A DNA stretch of 11,474 nt from the NCBI GenBank assembly GCA_900547725.1, contig URHR01000059.1, positions 1-11,474 on the forward strand, written 5' to 3'. The notes under the pieces were generated by a model. That model worked only from the letters and a program-made list of their open reading frames with translations. It was not told the DNA's origin and did no database searches. The stretch is from an uncultured Eubacteriales bacterium (lineage in GTDB: Bacteria > Bacillota > Clostridia > Oscillospirales > CAG-272). Below are positions 5,834-11,474 of the stretch, in pieces. Position 1 is the first letter of the stretch. The number at the start of each line of letters is the position of its first letter. A program made the position numbers and the translations under genes.

Positions 5834-6103
5834 CGGAACGACCTGCGTGTCGTTCCGTCCCATTCAATAACTAACTTGAACCATTTCTATCCGGTAGCGG
5901 AGAGAGACGATAGTCGTGCCAATTCCGTTGACGGAATTGGTCTCGGAGCAGCCGGAAACAGCAGCACGTAATATGGCTACATTGGAATTAGCACTAAAGA
6001 CAGAATCAAAAATCCAATTGAGTTAAAGGTCTTGAAGGTTCTTAGGGGACTTCTCCTTAAGAAGTCCCCTAAGTAGGGTTCGGGGCAACGCCCCGAGGTC
6101 TTA
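5834..6103 (+). ncRNA. Structured intergenic element, copy B (candidate non-coding RNA / leader of uvrC)
   Basis: This fills most of the 378-base gap between ptsH and uvrC and matches copy C from about 5857 onward. A variable 5' hairpin (CGGAACGAC 5834-5842 / GTCGTTCCG 5849-5857) precedes a core. In the core, TCC-G-GTAGC (5890-5898) can pair with GCTAC-ATT-GGA (5976-5986), enclosing GAC-GATA-GTC (5906-5915) and CCAATTCCG (5919-5927) / CGGAATTGG (5932-5940). Then come ATTGGA (5981-5986) / TCCAAT (6013-6018), the latter an alternative partner for the core's 3' strand, a 14-bp hairpin CTTAGGGGACTTCT (6041-6054) / AGAAGTCCCCTAAG (6060-6073), and CGGGGC (6081-6086) / GCCCCG (6090-6095). The helices covary with copy C. 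The element ends about four bases before the uvrC GGAGG. The family is not recognised. Confidence 0.65.
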
Positions 6104-6119
6104 ACTGGAGGTAAACGCA

Positions 6120-7985
6120 ATGCCACAAAGCGAGAGCACGCGGGAAAAACTGCTGGAGCGGGCGAATAGCCTGCCGCTTTGCCCCGGGGTGTATATCATG
6201 CGGAACGCAGACGGAAAGGTGATCTACGTCGGGAAGTCGCGGAAACTCCGGAATCGCGTTTCGCAGTACTTCCAGAACAGCGAGAAGAACCGAAAGACCG
6301 AACGCATGGTCGCCTCGGTCCGCTCGTTTGATTACTACCTCTGCGATAACGAGATGGAGGCGCTGTCACTCGAGAATACCCTCATCAAACAGTATACCCC
6401 CAAGTATAATATCCGCCTGAAGGACGCAAAATCCTACCCGTATATCAAAATCACGGGCGGCGAGTATCCGAGACTGGTCTTTACCCGCCACCGGGACGCG
6501 GATAAAGCGCGCTACTTCGGTCCTTATTCCGGCTCGGGAACTGCGTATGCCCTCATCGGACTGCTGAATAAAACCCTGAAACTGCCCACCTGCTCGCGCG
6601 TGTTCCCGAGAGATATCGGAAAGGAGCGACCCTGCGTTTATTACCAGATCGGACGTTGCGCAGGAGTCTGTACCGGGCAGGTCACGGGCGAGGAGTACCG
6701 CGAAACCATGCGGTGCGCGGCGGAACTGCTGGAGGGGAAGAACGGCGAGGTCAAACGGCGGCTGGAGGAGCAAATGACTGCCTACGCCGAGGAGGAACGC
6801 TACGAGGCGGCGGCAAAATGCCGCGATACCCTGCGGGCGCTCGGCGCTATCCGCGAAAAACAAAAGGTCGTGGCGTCCCCCGATACCGAGCAGGATGTCG
6901 TGGCGCTGTATTCCGACGACCTCTGTACCTGCGTGTCGGTCTTTTTCATCCGAGGCGGCGTTCTCCATGATACGCAGGAGATGATCTGCGGAGCGGAGGG
7001 CATCCCCGAACCCGAGGATATGACCGCTTTTCTCACCGATTTCTACCGTTCCAGAGCCTATATCCCAAACGAGATTCTCATCGGATTTGAAATGGCGGAC
7101 GAGGACTGCGACCTGCTCTCTGACAGCCTTTCCGCACTGGCGGAACGCAGAATCCATGTCCGAGTCCCCGAGAGAGGAACAAAACATACGCTGTGTGAAC
7201 TGGTGCGCAAAAACGCCGCCGAAAAAGCGCGGCAGTACGAAGCCGAAACGGGGCAGAAGGAGAGCATCCTTGCCGACCTTGCGCAGAAGCTCGGTCTGGA
7301 GGTTCTGCCGGAGCGGATCGAAGCCTACGATATCTCCAACCTCGGAACGGAACACCTGACCGCAGGCATGATCGTCTCGGTGAACGGCGCGTTCCGGAAA
7401 TCCGATTACCGCAGTTTCCGTATCCGTACCGTGGAGGGAACGGACGACTATGCCTCCATGCGCGAGGCGCTGTCGCGGAGACTGGCACACCTCTCGGATT
7501 CTTCGGGATCATTTTCCGAGCGCCCCGACCTCATCCTTCTGGACGGCGGGCGCGGGCACGTCTCGGTGGTGCGGGAACTCCTTGCAGAATTGGGACTGGA
7601 TATCCCCGTGTTCGGGATGGTCAAGGACGATTTCCATAAAACCCGCGCGCTCTGTACCGATACGGACGAAATCAGCATCGCAAAGGATCGCGGACTGTTC
7701 ACCATGATCTATAAAATTCAGGAAGAGGTGCACCGCTATACCGTGCGGTGTATGGAGCAGGCAAAACTGCGAACCCTGACCACCTCGGCGCTGACCGCAG
7801 TCCCCGGAATCGGCGAAGCGAAAGCCAAAAAACTGCTTCTGGCGTTCGACGGTCTCGCGGCACTCAGATCGGCGGATGTCACCGCCCTCAAAGCCGTTGC
7901 GGGTATCTCCGCCAAGGACGCGGAAGCCGTGTACGCATATTACCACCCAAACGAAGAAAAAAGCGAAATTTCAGACCCCGAATAA
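6120..7985 (+). CDS. uvrC: UvrC, excinuclease ABC subunit C
   Basis: A 621-residue protein of full UvrC length. It makes both incisions around bulky DNA lesions after UvrAB loading. The N-terminal GIY-YIG nuclease (3' incision) shows CPGVYIMRNADGKVIYVGKS (21-40). The UVR motif that contacts UvrB is at about 205-240 (LEEQMTAYAEEERYEAAAKC). The C-terminal RNase-H-like nuclease (5' incision) has YDISNL with Asp404, LLDGGRGH with Asp475 and KDDFHKTR with His506. The tandem helix-hairpin-helix domain is at about 555-610 (AVPGIGEAKAKKLL). The family more often has DGGKGQ; here it is DGGRGH, a mild variation. ATG at 6120 has GGAGG eight bases upstream. The leader is entirely occupied by structured element copy B. 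No uvrA or uvrB is in the window. Confidence 0.97.
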   Translation: MPQSESTREKLLERANSLPLCPGVYIMRNADGKVIYVGKSRKLRNRVSQYFQNSEKNRKTERMVASVRSFDYYLCDNEMEALSLENTLIKQYTPKYNIRLKDAKSYPYIKITGGEYPRLVFTRHRDADKARYFGPYSGSGTAYALIGLLNKTLKLPTCSRVFPRDIGKERPCVYYQIGRCAGVCTGQVTGEEYRETMRCAAELLEGKNGEVKRRLEEQMTAYAEEERYEAAAKCRDTLRALGAIREKQKVVASPDTEQDVVALYSDDLCTCVSVFFIRGGVLHDTQEMICGAEGIPEPEDMTAFLTDFYRSRAYIPNEILIGFEMADEDCDLLSDSLSALAERRIHVRVPERGTKHTLCELVRKNAAEKARQYEAETGQKESILADLAQKLGLEVLPERIEAYDISNLGTEHLTAGMIVSVNGAFRKSDYRSFRIRTVEGTDDYASMREALSRRLAHLSDSSGSFSERPDLILLDGGRGHVSVVRELLAELGLDIPVFGMVKDDFHKTRALCTDTDEISIAKDRGLFTMIYKIQEEVHRYTVRCMEQAKLRTLTTSALTAVPGIGEAKAKKLLLAFDGLAALRSADVTALKAVAGISAKDAEAVYAYYHPNEEKSEISDPE

Positions 7986-8015
7986 TTCCCCCGACACTAC
8001 AACGGTTTATTTTCG

Positions 8016-8305
8016 ATGGGTTATGCACTCCGCAGGGAGCACCCCGCATCCCAACCCATATCCCGTCGATAACTAACCTGAACCATTTCTATCCGGTAGC
8101 GGAGAGAGGCGACAGCCGACCCAATCCCGCTTGACGGGATTGGGTTCGTAGCAGCCGGAAATAGCAGCACGGAATACGGCTACATTGGAATCTGTACCAC
8201 AAAAAGGAAGGGGTAAAAATCCCCTTGATTAAAGTTCTTGAAATTCTTAAAAACTTCTTTCAAGAAGTTTTTAAGTAGGGTTCGGGGCAAAGCCCCGAGG
8301 TCTTA
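8016..8305 (+). ncRNA. Structured intergenic element, copy C (candidate non-coding RNA / leader of rsmD)
   Basis: This fills most of the 337-base gap between uvrC and rsmD, in the same orientation as copy B. The 5' hairpin is unrelated to that of B: ATGGGTT (8016-8022) / AACCCAT (8053-8059) with nested ATGC/GCAT and CTCC/GGAG. The core from about 8060 is nearly identical to B except at paired positions: GGC-GACA-GCC (8108-8117), CCCAATCCCG (8120-8129) / CGGGATTGGG (8135-8144), and AGCCG (8153-8157) / CGGCT (8177-8181), where B has a G-U pair. Then follow GGGG/CCCC (8210-8224), CTTAAAAACTTCTT (8246-8259) / AAGAAGTTTTTAAG (8262-8275) and CGGGGC (8283-8288) / GCCCCG (8292-8297). The tail ends a few bases before the rsmD ribosome binding site. 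No transposase or other ORF is present inside. Confidence 0.65.
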
Positions 8306-8322
8306 CCAAGGAGGAAGCAACC

Positions 8323-8898
8323 ATGATGCGGATCATAACAGGGAAGGCGAGAGGTGTCCGACTCGATACGCCCGCAGGAGAGAATACCAGACCCACAGCT
8401 GAGCGCGCGAAGGAAGCCGTCTTTTCCATGCTCCAGTTTGAGATGGAGAGCCGGAACGTCCTTGACCTCTTCGCAGGCTCGGGTCAGCTCGGGCTGGAAG
8501 CGCTCAGCCGCGGCGCGGCGCACGCGGTGCTGGTCGACCGCGATAAAACCGCCGCCGAAATCATCAAAAAGAATACCGTCAAAACCCGCCTCGCACCGGA
8601 TTGCGAAGTGTATTGCGCGGACTATACCGAGTTTTTGCGCGGATGCCGCGGCAAACGGCACTTTGACCTTGTCTTTCTTGACCCACCCTACGCGGCACAC
8701 CTCATCCCCGACGCCCTGCGACAGCTGAAAAAGTACCGCGCACTCGCCCCAAACGCAACCGTGGTCTGTGAGAGCGGCGCGGAGGAGGACGTGTTCGGAG
8801 GAGACGATATCCTTGCGGCACTGTTTGACGTGCGCCGTACCGCAAAATACGGCGTGGCATACGTGACCGTGCTCGAATACAGAGGGGAGGATGTATGA
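8323..8898 (+). CDS. rsmD: RsmD, 16S rRNA (guanine-966-N2)-methyltransferase
   Basis: A 191-residue Rossmann-fold methyltransferase of typical RsmD length. It methylates G966 of 16S rRNA using S-adenosylmethionine during 30S assembly. Visible signatures are the N-terminal MRIITGKARGVRL (2-14) with RPTAERAKEAVFSML (23-37), SAM-binding motif I LDLFAGSGQLGLEALSRGA (47-65), the acidic motif II VDRD (71-74), and catalytic motif IV DLVFLDPPY (115-123). ATG at 8323 has AAGGAGG eight bases upstream; an ATG three bases later is possible. The stop overlaps coaD as ATGA. Pairing of rsmD with coaD is common in Firmicutes and supports the assignment. The leader is structured element copy C. Confidence 0.95.
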   Translation: MMRIITGKARGVRLDTPAGENTRPTAERAKEAVFSMLQFEMESRNVLDLFAGSGQLGLEALSRGAAHAVLVDRDKTAAEIIKKNTVKTRLAPDCEVYCADYTEFLRGCRGKRHFDLVFLDPPYAAHLIPDALRQLKKYRALAPNATVVCESGAEEDVFGGDDILAALFDVRRTAKYGVAYVTVLEYRGEDV

Positions 8899-9389
8899 AG
8901 AATCTCGCAATTCTGCCCGGAAGCTATGACCCGATGACCCTCGGACATCTCGAACTGGTTCGCAGAGCGGCAAAGGACTACGCGCACCTCGTGGTTGCCG
9001 TGATGATCAATCCCGATAAGGAAAACCGCTTTACACCCGAGGAACGCGTGGAGATCGCACGCAGAACCGTTGCGGAAATCCCGCAGGCGGAAGTCCTCTT
9101 TGACGACGGCATGCTGATCGACCTCTTCGACCGTCTCGGCGCGGACGCAGTGGTCAAAGGCTACCGCGACCGGAACGACCTGGCATATGAGCGGAAAATG
9201 GCGGCGTGGAACCGCGCGCATAACCGCAGATTCCGCACCGTCCTGCTCCGCTCGGAGGACGCGTATGCCAATATCAGCTCAACCGAGGTGCGAAGGCGGC
9301 TCGATTCGGGCGGGGATATCCGCCCACTGGTTCACCCGAACGCACTGGAACTGATCGAGAAGAAGCGGAATCCGGGGGGGCGCAAATGA
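8895..9389 (+). CDS. coaD: CoaD, phosphopantetheine adenylyltransferase
   Basis: A 164-residue enzyme of normal CoaD length that transfers AMP from ATP to 4'-phosphopantetheine, the penultimate step of coenzyme A synthesis. The nucleotidyltransferase signature PGSYDPMTLGH (8-18) holds the T/HxGH motif (TLGH, 15-18). NPDKENRFTPEERVEI (39-54), VVKGYRDRNDLAYERKMA (86-103, substrate-binding Arg91) and ISSTEVRR (127-134, ATP-binding) follow the family order. KGYRDRND differs a little from the more usual RGLR..xD, but the key Arg is kept. The start overlaps rsmD by four bases (ATGA), and the stop overlaps the flippase start the same way, so all three genes are translationally coupled. Confidence 0.95.
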   Translation: MKNLAILPGSYDPMTLGHLELVRRAAKDYAHLVVAVMINPDKENRFTPEERVEIARRTVAEIPQAEVLFDDGMLIDLFDRLGADAVVKGYRDRNDLAYERKMAAWNRAHNRRFRTVLLRSEDAYANISSTEVRRRLDSGGDIRPLVHPNALELIEKKRNPGGRK

Positions 9390-10819
9390 CAACCCGCGGG
9401 CGCTTTGGAAAACTGTTTTCGGATACCGTTATCCTCGCAATCGGAACGTTCGGCTCGAAACTGCTTGTGTTCCTGCTTATGCCGCTGTATACCGCGCTCC
9501 TGTCCCCCTCGCAGTACGGGACGGCGGAGCTGATTACCGGCACGGCGAACCTGATCATGCCGTTTGCCTGTGTGGGGATCACAAACGGAATCTTCCGCTT
9601 TGCGGCAGAGAAGGGAACTGACCGCGAAGGCGTGTTCTCCTCCGGCATGGTTTTGCTCGGCGCGGGACTTTGCGGAACGGTTCTGCTCGGCGCGGTGGCG
9701 CTGTGTATCGGCGCGGCGTGGCGAACCGAAATTCTTCTGGTCGTGCTCTATGTGCTGGCAGCCGACCTGCAGGCGGTCTGCGCGCAGTATGTCCGCGCCG
9801 TCGACCGCACAAGGCTTTTTGCCGTGCAGGGCATTCTCAACACACTGGTGACCGTCGGCTTCAATATCCTGTTCCTGATGGCGTTCGACCTCGGCGTGAC
9901 CGGGTACGTGCTGTCCACGGTGGTGGGCAACCTGTTGACCACGGCGTTCCTTGTCGTCAGCGCCAAGCTGTGGCGGGTGTTCCGCCTCTCGCACGTGAGC
10001 AGAACTGCCATGCGGGAGCTGTTCCGCTTCAGTCTGCCGATGGTGCCGACAACCATCTGCTGGCTGATTACCGACCTTTCCGACCGGTATCTGGTCAGTT
10101 GGTTCTGCGGCGAGGCGGTCAACGGCGTGTACTCGGCGGCTTACAAGATTCCAACCATCGTCAATCTGGTGTCCGGCATTTTCATGCAGGCGTGGCAGTT
10201 TTCCGCCGTGGTGCAGTCGGCCGACGGTGAGGAATGCAGCCGGTTCTATTCGCAGGTGTTCCGCGGCTTCCTCTCGGTGATCTTTATCGGAAGCGGGGGG
10301 CTGATCCTGCTCTCGCCGTGGCTTTGCCGTCTGCTTCTCAATTCGGCGTACCATGAGGCGTGGCGCTATATGCCAACCCTGCTTTGCGCGGCGGCACTGG
10401 AATCCGTGGTGTCGTTTCTCGCAAGTGTTTATATGGTGCGCAAGAAAAGTATGCACTCCTTCCTGACCGCCGTGGCGGGGACGGGACTGAATCTGCTTCT
10501 CAACTTCCTGTTTATCCCGCGGACGGGGACGTTTGGCGGCGCGCTCGGCGCGGCAATCGCCACGCTCATCGGGTATGCGGCGGTCTGGGGGTTGCGGATG
10601 GCGGATGTGCCGCGCCTGCTTCGGTTTCGCCTGTATCTGCCGCGACAGCTCTGCAGTCTTGCGCTTCTTCTCGCCGCCGCGGCGGTGATGACCGCAGGGG
10701 CGGGGTGGTCGGTATATGGTACGCTTGGGCTGTTCCTTGTGCTGGCGGGCATCAATTTCCCCGCGCTTGCCGCAGGAGCGCGGGCGCTTCTCGGGCATCG
10801 GCGGGAAACGGCGAAATAA
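9386..10819 (+). CDS. Oligosaccharide flippase family membrane protein (Wzx-like)
   Basis: A 477-residue protein with about 12-14 hydrophobic helices of the MOP/polysaccharide-export superfamily. Such proteins flip lipid-linked oligosaccharides across the membrane. The family pattern is visible in the first two helices (DTVILAIGTFGSKLLVFLLM then PLYTALLSPSQYGTAELI, 13-50). It recurs in FRFSLPMVPTTICWLITDLS (about 212-231) with the following DRYLVSWFCGEAVNGVYSAAYKIP, and in the C-terminal half with NFLFIPRTGTFGGALGAAIA. Exact substrate and subfamily cannot be read; a lipid II flippase (MurJ) or a teichuronic/capsule exporter are alternatives. ATG at 9386 overlaps the coaD stop, with a G-rich ribosome binding site at 9373-9379. 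No glycosyltransferases are adjacent. It may act with the ligase-like protein at 2622-4349; this is inference. Confidence 0.85.
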   Translation: MTTRGRFGKLFSDTVILAIGTFGSKLLVFLLMPLYTALLSPSQYGTAELITGTANLIMPFACVGITNGIFRFAAEKGTDREGVFSSGMVLLGAGLCGTVLLGAVALCIGAAWRTEILLVVLYVLAADLQAVCAQYVRAVDRTRLFAVQGILNTLVTVGFNILFLMAFDLGVTGYVLSTVVGNLLTTAFLVVSAKLWRVFRLSHVSRTAMRELFRFSLPMVPTTICWLITDLSDRYLVSWFCGEAVNGVYSAAYKIPTIVNLVSGIFMQAWQFSAVVQSADGEECSRFYSQVFRGFLSVIFIGSGGLILLSPWLCRLLLNSAYHEAWRYMPTLLCAAALESVVSFLASVYMVRKKSMHSFLTAVAGTGLNLLLNFLFIPRTGTFGGALGAAIATLIGYAAVWGLRMADVPRLLRFRLYLPRQLCSLALLLAAAAVMTAGAGWSVYGTLGLFLVLAGINFPALAAGARALLGHRRETAK

Positions 10820-10843
10820 TTGAAACTTTTTTCGTAAAACCCC

Positions 10844-10872
10844 TTGCAAAAAAAGGGAAAGTATGCTATAAT
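10844..10872 (+). promoter_or_regulatory. rplS promoter
   Basis: TTGCAA (10844-10849), a 17-base spacer and a perfect TATAAT (10867-10872) preceded by TGC (extended -10). This is the strongest promoter match in the window, as suits a ribosomal protein gene. It lies just after the flippase stop. Confidence 0.85.
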
Positions 10873-10878
10873 ACTCAT

Positions 10879-10950
10879 GTTGCGCCCAAAGCGCAGAATT
10901 TTAGGGTGGTCCGCTGCAGGCTCGCATGAACATCCGGTATTACAGGAGGA
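10879..10950 (+). promoter_or_regulatory. Possible autoregulatory leader of rplS
   Basis: About 75 bases lie between the promoter and the ATG. TGCGC (10881-10885) / GCGCA (10891-10895) forms a small hairpin. GGGTG (10904-10908) can pair with CATCC (10931-10935), enclosing TGC/GCA. L19 leaders that bind L19 are known in low-GC Firmicutes, so such a role is plausible, but I cannot confirm a match to that family. The ribosome binding site AGGAGG (10944-10949) lies six bases before the ATG. Confidence 0.35.
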
Positions 10951-10955
10951 CTCAA

Positions 10956-11297
10956 ATGAATCTCATTGAGGCTTTTACAAACGAGCAATTGAAGAAAGAG
11001 ATCCCGCTGATCCGCGTTGGTGACACCGTGCGTGTCTACAACAAGATCAAAGAGGGCAACCGCGAGAGAATCCAGCTGTTCGAGGGTACCGTAATCGGTA
11101 AGCACGGCGGCGGAATCTCCGAAACCTTCACGGTACGCAGAGTTTCCTACGGCGTCGGCGTTGAAAAGACGTTCCCGATCCATTCTCCGAACGTGGAGAA
11201 GGTGGAAATCGTCCGCGTCGGTAAGATCAGACGTGCAAAGCTGTACTATCTGCGCGGCAGAGTCGGCAAGGCTTCCAAAGTCAAAGAGCAGATCTGA
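10956..11297 (+). CDS. rplS: Large-subunit ribosomal protein bL19
   Basis: A 113-residue protein of standard bL19 length; it sits at the 30S-50S interface near bridges with 16S rRNA. Family signatures run the whole length: GDTVRVYNKIKEGNRERIQ (22-40) then LFEGTVIGKHGGGISETFTV, RRVSYGVGVEKTFPIHSPNV (61-80), VEIVRVGKIRRAKLYYLRGR (83-102) and the terminal GKASKVKEQI. ATG at 10956 has AGGAGG six bases before it. It has its own promoter and terminator and stands apart from rimM-trmD, about 8.5 kb away, whereas many Firmicutes keep trmD-rplS adjacent. Confidence 0.97.
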   Translation: MNLIEAFTNEQLKKEIPLIRVGDTVRVYNKIKEGNRERIQLFEGTVIGKHGGGISETFTVRRVSYGVGVEKTFPIHSPNVEKVEIVRVGKIRRAKLYYLRGRVGKASKVKEQI

Positions 11298-11316
11298 TTT
11301 TTGGGGAAAGAAAGAC

Positions 11317-11366
11317 CTTGGAGGGAGAGAGGGGACTCTTGAAAGAGTCCCCTCTCTCCCTCCAAG
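11317..11366. repeat. 24-bp perfect palindrome downstream of rplS
   Basis: The 24-base arm 11317-11340 (starting CTTGGAGGG, ending GGGGACTCTT) is exactly complementary to 11343-11366 around a two-base centre. No T tract follows. Its centre, GGGGACTCTT/AAGAGTCCCC flanked by CTT...AAG, resembles the 14-bp hairpin of the structured elements B and C. It could be a dispersed palindromic repeat or a 3' mRNA-protecting hairpin. Confidence 0.8.
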
Positions 11367-11385
11367 CCTCCCTCTTACCCCGAGA

Positions 11386-11469
11386 ACTTCCCCACAGAAC
11401 CCCGCCATGACGGGAGCGAATTTTTGATTCGCTTTTCGTTTGCGGCGGGGGTCTGTGGGGGAGTTTTTT
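11386..11469 (+). terminator. Compound intrinsic terminator of rplS
   Basis: ACTTCCCCACAGA (11386-11398) pairs with TCTGTGGGGGAGT (11452-11464), with one wobble pair. CCCCGCC (11400-11406) pairs with GGCGGGG (11444-11450), with one mismatch between the two segments. The loop carries its own hairpin, AGCGAAT (11415-11421) / ATTCGCT (11427-11433). Six T residues (11464-11469) follow. The long stem and T run make this a strong terminator; its loop is unusually large and structured. Confidence 0.82.
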
Positions 11470-11474
11470 GGTTT

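Noticed and set aside
5771..5971. Small 66-codon open frame upstream of uvrC
   Set aside because: It runs through the hairpins of element copy B, lacks a ribosome binding site, and copy C does not keep a comparable frame.
8276..8305. GGGTTCGGGGC...GCCCCGAGG as a possible tRNA T-arm
   Set aside because: The GGTTCG motif and GC stem resemble a T-arm, but no acceptor, D or anticodon arms or CCA end can be placed around it in any of the three copies.
5742..8322. CRISPR array, complete insertion sequence or group II intron in the two repeat-bearing gaps
   Set aside because: There are no short regularly spaced repeats, no transposase or reverse transcriptase ORF, and no recognisable intron domain V. 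Only two dispersed structured copies are present.
9332..10849. Long minus-strand open frame opposite the flippase
   Set aside because: Composition is low-complexity Arg/His/Gln/Pro and there is no ribosome binding site; the plus strand carries a clear flippase coupled to coaD.

Overview
The window looks like chromosomal DNA from a moderately GC-rich Firmicute of the class Clostridia, probably an uncultured gut lineage near the Oscillospirales. The reasons are strong GGAGG ribosome binding sites, extended -10 promoters, an HPr with both His15 and Ser46, a TIGR04086-type membrane protein beside yajC, and the pairs rimM-trmD and rsmD-coaD. This placement is inferred from gene content and style, not from a database search.

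Layout. At the left edge (1-114) is the 3' tail of a structured repeat whose last 17 bases occur three times in tandem. On the minus strand lie yajC and a four-helix TIGR04086-like membrane protein, separated by a strong intrinsic terminator. A divergent promoter region then leads to rimM-trmD on the plus strand, which ends in an intrinsic terminator placed just before the ribosome binding site of the next gene. That gene encodes a large O-antigen-ligase-like membrane protein and is coupled to two small, apparently paralogous, single-pass DUF4330-like proteins. ptsH (HPr) follows with its own promoter, then uvrC, then rsmD-coaD-flippase with start/stop overlaps, and finally rplS with its own promoter, leader and terminator.

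The most unusual content is non-coding. The long intergenic regions before uvrC (5742-6119) and before rsmD (7986-8322) each carry a same-orientation copy of an element of about 250 nt. Sequence differences between the copies fall mainly in helices and are compensated on the opposite strand. Covarying helices include a GAYA-loop hairpin, a 9-10 bp hairpin, a 14 bp hairpin whose GGGG/CCCC core becomes AAAA/TTTT, and a terminal GC hairpin that also varies compensatorily in the third, partial copy at the left edge. Each complete copy ends only a few bases before a Shine-Dalgarno sequence. This is good evidence for a selected folded RNA, or a mobile palindromic element. I cannot assign it to a named family from the sequence alone.

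How the genes work together. Most are housekeeping: protein export (yajC), ribosome and tRNA maturation (rimM, trmD, rsmD, rplS), CoA synthesis (coaD), nucleotide excision repair (uvrC) and carbon regulation (ptsH). Two surface-polysaccharide-type membrane proteins, the ligase/polymerase-like protein and the flippase, are embedded among them without glycosyltransferases. In many Firmicutes rplS lies directly after trmD; here about 8.5 kb separates them.
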